Shown: positions 10,028 to 18,557 of the stretch, in pieces | Layout of the letters: every line of letters begins with the position of its first letter | How positions within the stretch are numbered: the stretch's first letter is position 1 | Origin: Rs1 sp038900335 | GTDB taxonomy: Bacteria; Pseudomonadota; Gammaproteobacteria; Pseudomonadales; Balneatricaceae | NCBI GenBank assembly: GCA_038900335.1 | Contig: JBBMRB010000025.1 | Span: forward strand, 1-49,856 | Direction of reading: 5' to 3' | DNA length: 49,856 bases | Notes under the pieces: model-generated | Told to the model about the DNA's origin: nothing | What the model saw: only the letters and a program-made list of their open reading frames with translations | Database searches by the model: none | Program-made: the position numbers and the translations under genes

Positions 10028-10600
10028 ATGAAAAATTTAAAGCTAGCCTCTTGTTTATTCCTAGCATTTACCGTTTCTGGCTGTGCCTCAATTGTCGGAA
10101 AAACAACAGATCAATCTATTTCTACCAGCCCAGGCTTAAGAAGCGCTGGCGCTTTAGTTGAAGATGAAATAATCGAAAACAAGATACTAGTTAATTTAAC
10201 TCAAGGCTCTTTTGAAGTAAGAAATGCTCACATTAATACCGTCAGCTTTAATGGCAACGTACTGCTAGTAGGCCAAGTACCGACAGAGCAAGCTAAGCTA
10301 GAGGCACAAACAATCGCAGGCAGCACTCGTAGCGTGAAAAAGGTTCACAATGAACTACAAATCGCTGGGCCTACCTCACTATTAATCAGAAGCAATGACA
10401 CCTACCTGACTAGCCGCGCTAAAATTAATTTATTAGCATCAAGCAATGCCAATGGCATTAGAGTCAAAGTCATTACCGAAAATGGTACGGTGTTCTTAAT
10501 GGGCTTACTCACTAGAGATGAAGCTCACAATGCGACCGAAGAAATCAAGACGATTGCCGGTGTAAGAAAAATAGTTAAGGTATTTGAATATATCGATTAA
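10028..10600 (+). CDS. dolP: Dual-BON-domain outer-membrane lipoprotein DolP
   Basis: Outer-membrane lipoprotein (formerly YraP) with two BON domains that supports envelope integrity. The ATG at 10028, directly after the diaA stop, gives a lipoprotein signal with lipobox SGC (Cys19). The frame is open back to a TTG at 10013, but that start would precede the signal awkwardly. BON domain 1 spans about 46-110 (FNGNVLLVGQVPTEQAK) and BON domain 2 about 118-190 (TENGTVFLMGLLTRDEA, AGVRKIVKVFEYID). The 190 residues match the family. It ends the plus-strand cluster at a strong terminator. Confidence 0.93.
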   Translation: MKNLKLASCLFLAFTVSGCASIVGKTTDQSISTSPGLRSAGALVEDEIIENKILVNLTQGSFEVRNAHINTVSFNGNVLLVGQVPTEQAKLEAQTIAGSTRSVKKVHNELQIAGPTSLLIRSNDTYLTSRAKINLLASSNANGIRVKVITENGTVFLMGLLTRDEAHNATEEIKTIAGVRKIVKVFEYID

Positions 10601-10622
10601 CACTGCTATAAAAAATTAGCAC

Positions 10623-10647
10623 AAAAAAGGCCACTAAGGCCTTTTTT
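10623..10647. terminator. Bidirectional terminator, dolP / sspB
   Basis: Perfect 10-bp stem AAAAAAGGCC / GGCCTTTTTT with a 5-nt loop, lying between two convergent genes. The A and T runs serve as U tracts in both directions. Confidence 0.9.
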
Positions 10648-10669
10648 ATTATCTATAAAACACTCTTTA

Positions 10670-11068
10670 CTATTTAACTACCGTCAAGGTCGGACGCTTT
10701 GACTTAACCGGAGCAGGGTCAGTAGGGTCATTATCTGGCGAGTCAAAAAACTCAACACCGGGCTCCATGCCAAAACCCATACCCATTCCGCTTTCTTTGG
10801 CATAAATAGCAATAACAGCAACCATAGGAACAAAAACGTTCATCGGAACACCACCAAAGCGGGCATTAAAGCTAACCGAATGCTCAGAAAGCGATAAATT
10901 CTGTACGGCCGTTTCGTTGATATTTAAAACAATTTGCCCATCTGACACAAACTGTTCAGGCACTATCACGCCTTTAAATGTAGTATCAACAACGATATGC
11001 GGTGTGCACTGGTTATCAACCAACCATTCATACAAACCACGCAGTAGATAAGATCGACTAGGATTCAC
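10670..11068 (-). CDS. sspB: ClpXP protease specificity-enhancing factor SspB
   Basis: Adaptor that binds ssrA-tagged proteins and delivers them to ClpXP. The N-terminal substrate-binding domain is clear (RSYLLRGLYEWLVDNQCTPH, GQIVLNINETAVQNL, FNARFGGVP). After an acidic linker the protein ends in the ClpX-docking tail RPTLTVVK, matching the known XB motif. The 132 residues are somewhat shorter than E. coli SspB because the linker is short. The start is GTG at 11068 with AAGG 7 nt upstream; an ATG at 11073 is out of frame and stops after two codons. It lies downstream of sspA but beyond a terminator-like hairpin. Confidence 0.95.
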   Translation of the reverse strand: MNPSRSYLLRGLYEWLVDNQCTPHIVVDTTFKGVIVPEQFVSDGQIVLNINETAVQNLSLSEHSVSFNARFGGVPMNVFVPMVAVIAIYAKESGMGMGFGMEPGVEFFDSPDNDPTDPAPVKSKRPTLTVVK

Positions 11069-11163
11069 AACATCACCTTAAAAAAACAGATTAGATTATT
11101 CTATTGTACAAAAAAACCACAAGCATATTACCCAAACTCTAGATAATATTTAAATATATTAGA

Positions 11164-11190
11164 CAAAAAAAGGGATGTAAACACATCCCT
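11164..11190 (-). terminator. Terminator after sspA
   Basis: 8-bp perfect stem AGGGATGT/ACATCCCT (11171-11178 and 11183-11190) with a 4-nt loop. On the minus strand it is followed by a run of seven T. It lies between sspA and sspB, so sspB needs read-through or its own promoter. Confidence 0.85.
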
Positions 11191-11221
11191 TCATCATTTA
11201 ATATATTAGCTGTAGCTAAAA

Positions 11222-11854
11222 TTAGAAGCGTAATTCTCTTTCATATTCTGAAAGTGCTTCTTGAAAAGCTTCTCTACTAAAGAGCCTTTCCATATATTCC
11301 AACAAATGCTCACACTGCTCCTCTGGTAACTCGATACCTAGAGAAGGCAGTCTCCATAAAATAGGAGCTATACAGCAATCAACCAAAGTAAATTCTTCAC
11401 TCATGAAAAATTCTTTTTCAGCAAAAATTGGTGAAATAGTTACTAAGCTATCACGTAATTGCTTACGTGTTGCTTCCAACGTTTCAGCATTAAGCTTACC
11501 ACTTAAAATTTGATCTACTAATGAACACCAATCTTTTTGGATACGGTGCATATATAGTCGGCTTTCAGCTCTTGCTACTGGATATACAGGCAACAATGGT
11601 GGATGAGGAAATCTCTCATCTAAATACTCCATCATTACATTTGGCTCGTATAATACCAGCTCACGATCAACTAATGTAGGAAGAGTATTATAAGGGTTTA
11701 GCGAGGCTAAATCTTCAGGAATACTGTCCACATCACAATCATTTATTTCTACTGCAACACTCTTTTCCGCTAATACAATACGTACACGGTGGCTGTAGTG
11801 ATCTGACCCATCAGAATAAAAGGTCATGGAAGAACGTTTAGTCACAACTCCCAT
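11222..11854 (-). CDS. sspA: Stringent starvation protein A
   Basis: RNA-polymerase-associated protein with a glutathione S-transferase fold, needed for stationary-phase and acid responses in enterobacteria. The 210 residues match the family. The N-terminal thioredoxin-like domain shows MTFYSDGSDHYSHRVRIVLAEK and NPYNTLPTLVDRELVLYE. The C-terminal helical domain contains FPHPPLLPVYPVARAESRLYMHRI, including the PHPP stretch important for SspA function. It lies directly downstream of petABC but is separated from it by a terminator at 11880-11919, the standard gammaproteobacterial order. The ATG at 11854 was taken. Confidence 0.96.
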   Translation of the reverse strand: MGVVTKRSSMTFYSDGSDHYSHRVRIVLAEKSVAVEINDCDVDSIPEDLASLNPYNTLPTLVDRELVLYEPNVMMEYLDERFPHPPLLPVYPVARAESRLYMHRIQKDWCSLVDQILSGKLNAETLEATRKQLRDSLVTISPIFAEKEFFMSEEFTLVDCCIAPILWRLPSLGIELPEEQCEHLLEYMERLFSREAFQEALSEYERELRF

Positions 11855-11879
11855 CGAAATTACCTCGTTAAATTTTTGC

Positions 11880-11919
11880 TAAAAAAACAAAATGAGCGCG
11901 ACCAATTGGCCGCGCTCAT
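11880..11919 (-). terminator. Terminator after petABC
   Basis: 9-bp perfect stem ATGAGCGCG/CGCGCTCAT (11892-11900 and 11911-11919), followed on the minus strand by TTTTGTTTTTTT. It ends the petABC transcript 47 bp past the petC stop. Confidence 0.92.
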
Positions 11920-11966
11920 ATTAAGTCGAACAGTGTATCAAAAAACCAGCTTTCTCGATATTGCTA

Positions 11967-12731
11967 TTAGTGAATATCGCGCCAGTATTCTTTTTTCAGT
12001 GCATAAGCAAAGAAGAAGAAGATAAATAAGAAGATAAGAACCTTCACACCCATCGCTTGTGACTGCTGAGTATGAGGAGCACCAATATAACTCATGAAGT
12101 TAACTAAATCATATATAGTTTTATCAAACTCTTTTTCGGTTAGCTTACCAGAGCCTTCAACTAAGCTATAACAACCACCAATTTCTAAACCTGTTAGGGT
12201 GTCGATTTGGGTTTCGTTTTCAGCAAGCTCATGAGCTGAACAATGTAATAACTGCTCACCTTGTAAGTAACCTAGTACATTTGGCATACCAACATCTTTA
12301 AACACAGCATTGTTCACACCCCATGGGCGCGAATCATCTTGATAGAAGCTGCGCAGATAAGTATAAACCCAATCCGAACCTTTTAACTTAGTTTCTAGCG
12401 TCAAATCAGGAGGCGCTGTACCAAACCACTTAGCCGCGCCTGCTTTAGGCATGGTGTTAGTAATTTGCTCACCTATTTTTTGATCGCCAAAAATTAAGTT
12501 TTGCTGTGCTAAGTCCAATGGAATACCAATATCTTCAGCTGTACGCTGATAGCGTTGGTACTTTAACGTATGACAACCTAAACAGTTATTTACATACGTT
12601 GTCATACCACGTTGCAAAGAAGCATGGTTACTAAAATCAACTTCTATTTTATCTAAATGCACACCGCCTTCTTCAGCTAGAGCACCAAATGAAAACAGAC
12701 ACATGGATAATGCGATAATAATTTTTTTCAT
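11967..12731 (-). CDS. petC: Cytochrome c1 of the bc1 complex
   Basis: Haem-bearing subunit of ubiquinol-cytochrome c reductase, passing electrons to cytochrome c in the periplasm. From the ATG at 12731 there is a signal peptide (MKKIIIALSMCLFSFGALA), then the haem c site NCLGCH and the cytochrome c1 fold with the haem-ligand region around GMPNVLGYLQ. A C-terminal membrane anchor (VLIFLFIFFFFAYALKKEYW) follows. The longer open frame upstream is rejected because it lies inside petB and spoils the signal peptide. The start overlaps the petB stop as TAATG, implying translational coupling. The 254 residues fit the gammaproteobacterial form. Confidence 0.95.
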   Translation of the reverse strand: MKKIIIALSMCLFSFGALAEEGGVHLDKIEVDFSNHASLQRGMTTYVNNCLGCHTLKYQRYQRTAEDIGIPLDLAQQNLIFGDQKIGEQITNTMPKAGAAKWFGTAPPDLTLETKLKGSDWVYTYLRSFYQDDSRPWGVNNAVFKDVGMPNVLGYLQGEQLLHCSAHELAENETQIDTLTGLEIGGCYSLVEGSGKLTEKEFDKTIYDLVNFMSYIGAPHTQQSQAMGVKVLIFLFIFFFFAYALKKEYWRDIH

Positions 12732-13978
12732 TAGCCCGTCACCCTCTCTGGTACAGGTTTCGTTTTTTCCATTCTTGTATAGAAAGGCATACCAAAGAAA
12801 TAGGCAAAGTAAATCCCTGTACAAATCTGTGCGAGCAATGTTCTACCAGGAGTTGATGCAACCACACCAAGATAACCTAATATACAAAAACAGATAGCAA
12901 AGACAACGATACCTACTTTACTCACCCAACCTTTATAGCGAATAGACTTAACTGGACTACGATCTAACCATGGCAACACAAACAAAATCGCTATAGCTGC
13001 ACCCATCACTACCACACCTGGGAACTGAGAGGCCGCTATTGGTGGGATTGCACGCAACATTGCATAGAATGGGGTAAAATACCAAACCGGTGCTATATGA
13101 GGCGGTGTTTTTAATGGGTTAGCTGCTTCGTAGTTAGGTGCCTCTATAAAGTAGCCGCCACCTTCTGGGAAGAAGAAAACAATCGCACAAAACACAAACA
13201 AGAATACCACAACACCAACAATGTCTTTGACAGAGTAATAAGGGTGGAAAGGAATACCATCAAGCGGAATACCGTTCTCATCTTTCTTATCTTTTATCTC
13301 AACACCATCTGGATTGTTAGAACCAACTTCATGCAATGCAATGATATGCAATACCACTAAAGCAAGTAATACAATTGGTAGCGCAATAACATGTAACGCA
13401 AAGAAACGCGTTAGTGTGGCACCAGAGATCAAATAGTCACCGCGAATCCACTGTGCTAAATCAGGACCTACAAATGGAACCGCTTCAAATAGAGATACGA
13501 TTACAGCTGCACCCCAATAAGACATTTGTCCCCATGGTAGCAGGTAGCCCATAAAAGCTTCAGCCATTAGCGCGACATAGATGACCATGCCGAAAATCCA
13601 CACTAATTCACGTGGGTTACGATATGATCCGTAAAGCATGCCACGAAACATGTGCATATAAACGACAAAGAAAAACGCAGATGCACCTGTTGAATGCATA
13701 TAGCGAATTAACCAACCATAGTCGACATCTCGCATAATATATTCTACTGATGCAAAAGCCCCCTCATTTGTTGGTGTATAACTCATTGTTAACCAGATAC
13801 CCGTCAATATTTGGTTCACTAGCACAAGTAATGCTAAAGACCCGAAAAAGTACCAGAAGTTAAAGTTTTTAGGTGCATAATATTTTGATAAATGATCTTC
13901 CCATAACGCAGTTGCAGGGAAACGGTCATCTATCCAGCCCATGATGCCTGGGTTACCTTTATTTCTAGAGCCAGCCAT
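12731..13978 (-). CDS. petB: Cytochrome b of the bc1 complex
   Basis: Membrane core of ubiquinol-cytochrome c reductase, carrying the two b haems and both quinone sites. The 415 residues contain eight or so hydrophobic helices. Visible family motifs include the haem-binding region HSTGASAFFFVVYMHMFRG, FMGYLLPWGQMSYWGA, FALHVIALP and the quinol-oxidation-site motif PVWY (in HIAPVWYFTPFY), which replaces the PEWY of mitochondria. It starts at the ATG at 13978, overlapping the petA stop (TAATG), and overlaps petC in the same way, so the three genes form a tightly coupled operon. Confidence 0.97.
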   Translation of the reverse strand: MAGSRNKGNPGIMGWIDDRFPATALWEDHLSKYYAPKNFNFWYFFGSLALLVLVNQILTGIWLTMSYTPTNEGAFASVEYIMRDVDYGWLIRYMHSTGASAFFFVVYMHMFRGMLYGSYRNPRELVWIFGMVIYVALMAEAFMGYLLPWGQMSYWGAAVIVSLFEAVPFVGPDLAQWIRGDYLISGATLTRFFALHVIALPIVLLALVVLHIIALHEVGSNNPDGVEIKDKKDENGIPLDGIPFHPYYSVKDIVGVVVFLFVFCAIVFFFPEGGGYFIEAPNYEAANPLKTPPHIAPVWYFTPFYAMLRAIPPIAASQFPGVVVMGAAIAILFVLPWLDRSPVKSIRYKGWVSKVGIVVFAICFCILGYLGVVASTPGRTLLAQICTGIYFAYFFGMPFYTRMEKTKPVPERVTG

Positions 13979-14592
13979 TATGAATTCCCCTCAGGATCTA
14001 AACCAACCACTAAAATACTATCACTTTCGTAATAATGTGGTGGAATAACTAAATTTTTCGGTGCAGGAGAACCAGCAAATACACGACCAGATAGATCAAA
14101 ACGAGAGCCATGGCAAGGACAGAAGAAGCCACCAACCCACTTTTCATCAAATGGCTGGGGCCCAACTTCAGGGCGATAGCTAGGTGAACAACCTAAATGT
14201 GTACAAATACCGACTATAACCGCAACATCTTCTCTAACAGCTCGAGCAGGTGTTGATGGGATATAGCTAGGCTGCTGTGGCAATTCTGAATTAGGATCAG
14301 AAAGACGATCACCAATTGTTTGTAACGCTGCAAGGGACTGCGAACTACGCTTGACTATCCAAACAGGCTTACCGCGCCACTCAATAATCATTTGCTGGCC
14401 ATCTTCCAGCTTGCTGACATCCGCTTTTGCTGGAGCACCAGCAGCTCGGGCTTTGGCACTAGGATTCCAAGATCCTAGAAATGGAACAGCCACGCCAGCT
14501 GCACCTACTGCACCCATTGCAGAAGTAGCTCCAATTAAAAGACGCCGCCGGCCAACATTTACGCCGTTATCGGTCATCGTTATCTCGCTCAT
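13978..14592 (-). CDS. petA: Rieske iron-sulfur protein of the bc1 complex
   Basis: Carries the [2Fe-2S] cluster that takes electrons from ubiquinol to cytochrome c1. The N terminus has a twin-arginine-type signal/anchor (GRRRLLIGATSAMGAVGAAG). The cluster-binding boxes CTHLGCSP and CPCHGSRFD are intact. The 204-residue length is normal. The open frame begins at a TTG at 14595. The adjacent ATG at 14592 is chosen, with GGGAGA about 9 nt upstream. It is first gene of petABC. About 300 bp separate it from the upstream rpsI gene, whose terminator lies in between. Confidence 0.96.
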   Translation of the reverse strand: MSEITMTDNGVNVGRRRLLIGATSAMGAVGAAGVAVPFLGSWNPSAKARAAGAPAKADVSKLEDGQQMIIEWRGKPVWIVKRSSQSLAALQTIGDRLSDPNSELPQQPSYIPSTPARAVREDVAVIVGICTHLGCSPSYRPEVGPQPFDEKWVGGFFCPCHGSRFDLSGRVFAGSPAPKNLVIPPHYYESDSILVVGLDPEGNS

Positions 14593-14811
14593 CAAGATTT
14601 CTCCCTCTCATAGCTGAATATGCACTTATCTACGCAAGTATCATTAAGCCACACTGTATTTACCAAATTAAAACAATATTTTAGTTATTCTAAATGTTAA
14701 AGAATATCCACTTTTATATCAAGGTTAATTGACAGTATAGCTCAGGAATTAGTTAAAATATGATTAAGGTCAATACATTAGATACCAACCTTAGTTACAA
14801 CTAACAACAGA

Positions 14812-14850
14812 CAAAAAAAAACGCCCGGAACCACTGAGGCAACGAACGTT
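14812..14850 (-). terminator. Terminator after rpsI
   Basis: Imperfect hairpin with an 8-bp stem including two G-U pairs (AACGCCCG at 14820-14827 against CGAACGTT at 14843-14850). On the minus strand it runs into nine T. It ends the rplM-rpsI transcript about 40 bp past the stop. Confidence 0.7.
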
Positions 14851-14889
14851 TTTTTTGTAATACTTGCTGCCAATAAAGGCAGCAGTATA

Positions 14890-15282
14890 TTAACGCTTAG
14901 AGAACTGAGGACGTTTACGCGCTTTGCGTAGACCAACCTTCTTACGTTCAACTTCACGAGCGTCACGTGTTACGAAACCTGCTTTACGCAATTCTGGACG
15001 TAAAGTTTCATCGTATTCCATAAGTGCACGAGTAACGCCGTGGCGAATCGCACCAGCTTGACCAAACTCACCGCCGCCTTTAACAGTAACAAACACATCA
15101 AATTTCTCTAATGTTGATGTTAATTCTAATGGCTGACGAACGATCATACGAGCTGTTTCACGACCGAAATAAACTTCGATAGCACGATCATTAACTGTGA
15201 TAGCACCTGTACCTGGACGCAAAAATACGCGAGCAGTAGATGTTTTACGACGACCTGTACCGTAATACTGAGTAGCTGACAT
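14890..15282 (-). CDS. rpsI: 30S ribosomal protein S9
   Basis: Small-subunit protein whose C-terminal tail reaches the P-site tRNA. The 130 residues begin SATQYYGTGRRKTSTARVFLRPG and end with the family tail RKARKRPQFSKR. It lies 12 bp downstream of rplM, the universal rplM-rpsI operon. Codon use is strongly biased, as expected for an abundant protein. Confidence 0.99.
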   Translation of the reverse strand: MSATQYYGTGRRKTSTARVFLRPGTGAITVNDRAIEVYFGRETARMIVRQPLELTSTLEKFDVFVTVKGGGEFGQAGAIRHGVTRALMEYDETLRPELRKAGFVTRDAREVERKKVGLRKARKRPQFSKR

Positions 15283-15294
15283 ATCTACTTCTCC

Positions 15295-15723
15295 TTATAA
15301 ATTCAATTCTTGAGGCTGCTGAGCCGCATGTGGATGTTCAGCACCAGCGTATACTTTAAGTTTAGTATACATAGCACGACCTAGTGGGCCTTTTGGTAAC
15401 ATGCCTTTAACAGCAAGCTCGATAACACGCTCAGGATAGTTATTGATCATGATTTCGAAGTTAGCTTGCTTAAGACCGCCTGGATAACCAGTGTGACGGT
15501 AGTAAATTTTGCCTTGACGCTTGTTACCAGTGACATGAACTTTTTGCGCGTTAACAACAACGATATAATCGCCAGTGTCAGCGTGTGGAGTGTATTCTGC
15601 TTTATGCTTACCGCGTAAACGACGTGCAATTTCGGTAGCCATACGACCCAGAGTTTTGCCCTCTGCGTCTATTACATACCAGTCGCGTTTAATTTCGGCT
15701 GGCTTAGCAACAAAAGTTTTCAT
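15295..15723 (-). CDS. rplM: 50S ribosomal protein L13
   Basis: Early-assembling large-subunit protein. The 142 residues show the family sequence throughout: MKTFVAKPAEIKRDWYVIDA, LGRMATEIARRLRGKHK, DYIVVVNA and KGMLPKGPLGRAMYTKLKVY. It is the first gene of the rplM-rpsI operon, behind a well-formed promoter about 75-100 bp upstream. Confidence 0.99.
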   Translation of the reverse strand: MKTFVAKPAEIKRDWYVIDAEGKTLGRMATEIARRLRGKHKAEYTPHADTGDYIVVVNAQKVHVTGNKRQGKIYYRHTGYPGGLKQANFEIMINNYPERVIELAVKGMLPKGPLGRAMYTKLKVYAGAEHPHAAQQPQELNL

Positions 15724-15794
15724 CTTTGTTCGCCTTCGTTAATTTTAAATCTAGCTCACAGATCTGATTAAAATCTCGCCTGCTACTGATTTAA

Positions 15795-15823
15795 CTTATA
15801 ATTATTCGTTATTTAACTAACAA
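15795..15823 (-). promoter_or_regulatory. Sigma-70 promoter of rplM-rpsI
   Basis: On the minus strand TTGTTA (15818-15823), a 17-bp spacer and TATAAG (15795-15800). It is 72 bp from the rplM start. The match to consensus and the AT-rich surroundings make this the likely main promoter. Confidence 0.75.
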
Positions 15824-15927
15824 TTTAGCCAAATAACATCGAACCTCAAATCGAGGAGCGCGAATAATACATGACTTCTCGATAAAACAACAGTCCAAAC
15901 ATCAAATATTTTATCTATTTAATGAGA

Positions 15928-17049
15928 TTAAGCTTTATGCGCTTTTGCTAGGTACTCATGGGACTGCATTTCTAATAACCGGCTCTTTGTTCGCTCAATT
16001 TCAAACGACAATTTACCTTCAGTATAAATCTCAAAAATAGGCACCGCAGCTGAGAGTATCAGTTTCACTCCACTATCATAAAACTCATCAACTAAGTTGA
16101 TAAAACGTCTGGCCGCATCGTCATTTTCCCTACCTAATTGCGGCACATTAGAAACCAGCACTGCATGATATATTTTCGCTAACTCAATATAGTCATTTTG
16201 CGAACGCGCACCCAGGCAAATAGCTTCAAAATCAAACCACACAACATCTTCACAGCAGCGTCTTGAAATAATTTGACGGCCATTGACTTCAATAGCTTCG
16301 CACTCAACCACTTCGTTTAAATCAGGTGCTAAATTTTCAAAGCTGCTATTTAAACTGACATCAGCCGCCGCACCTAGTGGTGAGTAATACAACTGCGCCT
16401 GCTCTAACACGCGTAATCGATAATCGACACCGCCATCAACATTGACAATCTCAGTGTGCTCTTTCAACAACGCTATCGCCGGCAAAAAACGCGCACGCTG
16501 TAAGCCATTAAGGTACAAACCATCAGGCACAATGTTTGACGTTGCCACCAGCGACACACCTTGGGCAAAAAGCCTTTCAAACAAACCACCTAGAATCATA
16601 GCATCGGTAATATCGGAGACGAAGAACTCATCAAAGCAAATGATACAAGATTCTTGTGCATATTTTTTGGCAATAATATCCAGCGGGTCTTTTTGTCCAA
16701 CCAACCCATTTAAATCAGCATGTACCCGCTGCATAAACCGATGGAAATGTGTTCTATTTTTGCGAGCAAATGGTAAGCTTTCAAAAAAAGTATCCATTAG
16801 ATAGGTTTTACCACGACCCACGCCACCCCAAAAATACAAACCTTTCACCGGTGCTTTAGGCTTTTCTTTGCTAAAAAACCGACTAAACATACCCACTTTA
16901 GGTTGCTCTGCTTGATCTTTTACCAAATCATCATATAAGCGCTGCAGGTGCTTTACAGCAACCTCTTGCGAAGCGTCGTAAGAAAAATCATCACGCTGTA
17001 AATCTTGTTGGTATCGAGCCAAAGGAGGTAAAGCTGAAGAAGAAGACAT
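15928..17049 (-). CDS. zapE: Cell division protein ZapE (AFG1-like ATPase)
   Basis: P-loop ATPase of the AFG1/ZapE family, which in E. coli acts on the FtsZ ring late in division. The 373 residues are typical. The Walker A motif GGVGRGKTYLMD sits near residue 76, followed by HFHRFM and the Walker B region CFDEFFVSDITDAM, then sensor-like VATSNIVPDGLY. The C-terminal part carries VDEFYDSGVKLILSAAVP, a family signature. It lies upstream of rplM on the same strand, as in many gammaproteobacteria, but the rplM promoter lies in the 204-bp gap. Confidence 0.95.
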   Translation of the reverse strand: MSSSSALPPLARYQQDLQRDDFSYDASQEVAVKHLQRLYDDLVKDQAEQPKVGMFSRFFSKEKPKAPVKGLYFWGGVGRGKTYLMDTFFESLPFARKNRTHFHRFMQRVHADLNGLVGQKDPLDIIAKKYAQESCIICFDEFFVSDITDAMILGGLFERLFAQGVSLVATSNIVPDGLYLNGLQRARFLPAIALLKEHTEIVNVDGGVDYRLRVLEQAQLYYSPLGAAADVSLNSSFENLAPDLNEVVECEAIEVNGRQIISRRCCEDVVWFDFEAICLGARSQNDYIELAKIYHAVLVSNVPQLGRENDDAARRFINLVDEFYDSGVKLILSAAVPIFEIYTEGKLSFEIERTKSRLLEMQSHEYLAKAHKA

Positions 17050-17245
17050 ATTAAAAAATGACTACCTTAATATTTATGTGAGAGTTCAGCCTAAGACAAC
17101 ACATCATTTGTTAACTTGCACTCAGGCTTAACAGAAAAAGTTGGAAATCAAAAAACTTAATACTAAAAATTAAGCGCGCACTTTACTCCGCAAACACACA
17201 ATGTGCAAGGCCAGAGACAGCCAGACACTTAAGCAATAATGATCG

Positions 17246-17809
17246 TCACACTAGCTGCTGCGTATTATTAACATTGATTAAGCGCTTGGATTGCTCTGTA
17301 GTCAATTGTACATGACAAGTTTCATGCTGTTGGTACCAGCCTTGCACAGAACGCTTACCCGAGCGTAAATACTGCGTCAAACTTAGCGCCAAACCAACAG
17401 GTATAATGGCATGTAGCGGGTGAACAAATTCACCATCAGACAATGCGATTATGGCATCTGGGTTAGCTTTAGCACTAACAATTAACAGATTAATCTCTTC
17501 AACACTAAGCAGCGGTGTATCACAGGGAATAACCAGCAAATGCTCACTTTCAGCAACAGCTAATGCAGCATGCACTCCCGCTAAAGGCCCCAAGTATCCA
17601 CCCATCTGATCTGCAACCACTTTGCCCGCCAATTTCTGATAGACATCATGATTGCGATTACAACTGATAATCACATCATCAGAGCAGCCACTAACCACAT
17701 CAACAGCCCGATCTATCATTGTGCGACCATCAAATAAGGCTAACCCCTTATCAACCCCACCCATTCGCGTTGCCTTACCGCCCGCTAGCACCAAAGCTGA
17801 TATTTTCAT
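17246..17809 (-). CDS. mobA: Molybdenum cofactor guanylyltransferase MobA
   Basis: Transfers GMP from GTP to molybdopterin to make the guanine-dinucleotide form of the cofactor. The nucleotide-binding start ALVLAGGKATRMGGVDKGL is nearly invariant for MobA. VADQMGGYLGPLAGVHAAL, PCDTPLL and HPLHAIIP follow. The frame opens at a GTG (17815), but the ATG at 17809 with AGG about 9 nt upstream is preferred, giving 187 residues. moaB lies 52 bp upstream on the same strand, so the two probably share a transcript. Confidence 0.94.
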   Translation of the reverse strand: MKISALVLAGGKATRMGGVDKGLALFDGRTMIDRAVDVVSGCSDDVIISCNRNHDVYQKLAGKVVADQMGGYLGPLAGVHAALAVAESEHLLVIPCDTPLLSVEEINLLIVSAKANPDAIIALSDGEFVHPLHAIIPVGLALSLTQYLRSGKRSVQGWYQQHETCHVQLTTEQSKRLINVNNTQQLV

Positions 17810-17861
17810 CACCACGCACCTGCTAAAACACTAATTACAACACGATACATTATTTACAAAC

Positions 17862-18410
17862 TCAATCTCTTGTTTTGCAGGCTGGATCTGCAGAAGGCAT
17901 CACCATTTCAACGAAATTACATGGCTTGTGACGCACATCTAACTGCTGGCAAATTATTTTTTGCCATGCAGTACGACAAGCGTTAGGAGAACCTGGCATA
18001 CAAAAAATAACTTTGCGATTAGCCACCCCGGCAACTGCTCTAGATTGAATAGTAGAGGTGCCTATATCTTGATAGGAAATACTGCGAAACAACTCACCAT
18101 AGCCATCAATCTCTTTATCGAACAATGGAATCATCGCCTCAGGCGTACTGTCTCTGGATGTAAAGCCGGTACCACCGGTTATCAAAATAGCATGCACATC
18201 ACTATCCGCGATCCAATTTGATGCACAAGCGCGTAACTTATATACGTCATCTATCACAATAGCTCTTTTGACTACAGCGTGCCCCGCCTGCTCTACTTCT
18301 TGCTGTAATAAGTCTCCAGAACTGTCTGTCTGTGCAGTTCTTGTATCTGATACCGTTAAAATCGCAATATTGATCGCTCTGAATTCAACCTCTTTCTTAG
18401 AATGTGCCAT
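17862..18410 (-). CDS. moaB: Molybdenum cofactor biosynthesis protein MoaB
   Basis: MoaB/MogA-fold protein of molybdopterin synthesis, associated with adenylation of molybdopterin. The signature ITGGTGFTSRDSTPEAM and the stretch RSISYQDIGTSTIQSRAVAG, then FCMPGSPNACRTAW and HKPCNF, follow E. coli MoaB closely. The ATG at 18410 (MAHSKKEVEF) with AGG 7 nt upstream was chosen over an upstream in-frame start that adds a hydrophobic, non-family leader. The result is 182 residues. Together with mobA it forms a small molybdenum-cofactor unit; the remaining moa/moe genes are not in this window. Confidence 0.94.
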   Translation of the reverse strand: MAHSKKEVEFRAINIAILTVSDTRTAQTDSSGDLLQQEVEQAGHAVVKRAIVIDDVYKLRACASNWIADSDVHAILITGGTGFTSRDSTPEAMIPLFDKEIDGYGELFRSISYQDIGTSTIQSRAVAGVANRKVIFCMPGSPNACRTAWQKIICQQLDVRHKPCNFVEMVMPSADPACKTRD

Positions 18411-18557
18411 ATCACTACCTGTTGTTGCTATTATTAACCAAAGCGGTAAAGCTAACCACCTACACAACGCGCTCTGTATCTTTTATGCACTAGCACGCTT
18501 AAAACAAACATGCTTTATAAAGCAATAACCTACAACATTCAATTAACAGCCATTGAT

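Noticed and set aside
12732..12824. N-terminal extension of petC
   Set aside because: It lies within petB and would bury the signal peptide; the ATG at 12731 with TAATG coupling is far better.
14351..14617. 88-residue plus-strand ORF opposite petA
   Set aside because: Shadow of the Rieske gene, whose motifs are complete on the other strand.
18411..18467. Hydrophobic N-terminal leader on MoaB
   Set aside because: MoaB is cytosolic; the ATG at 18410 has a good ribosome-binding site and matches the family start.
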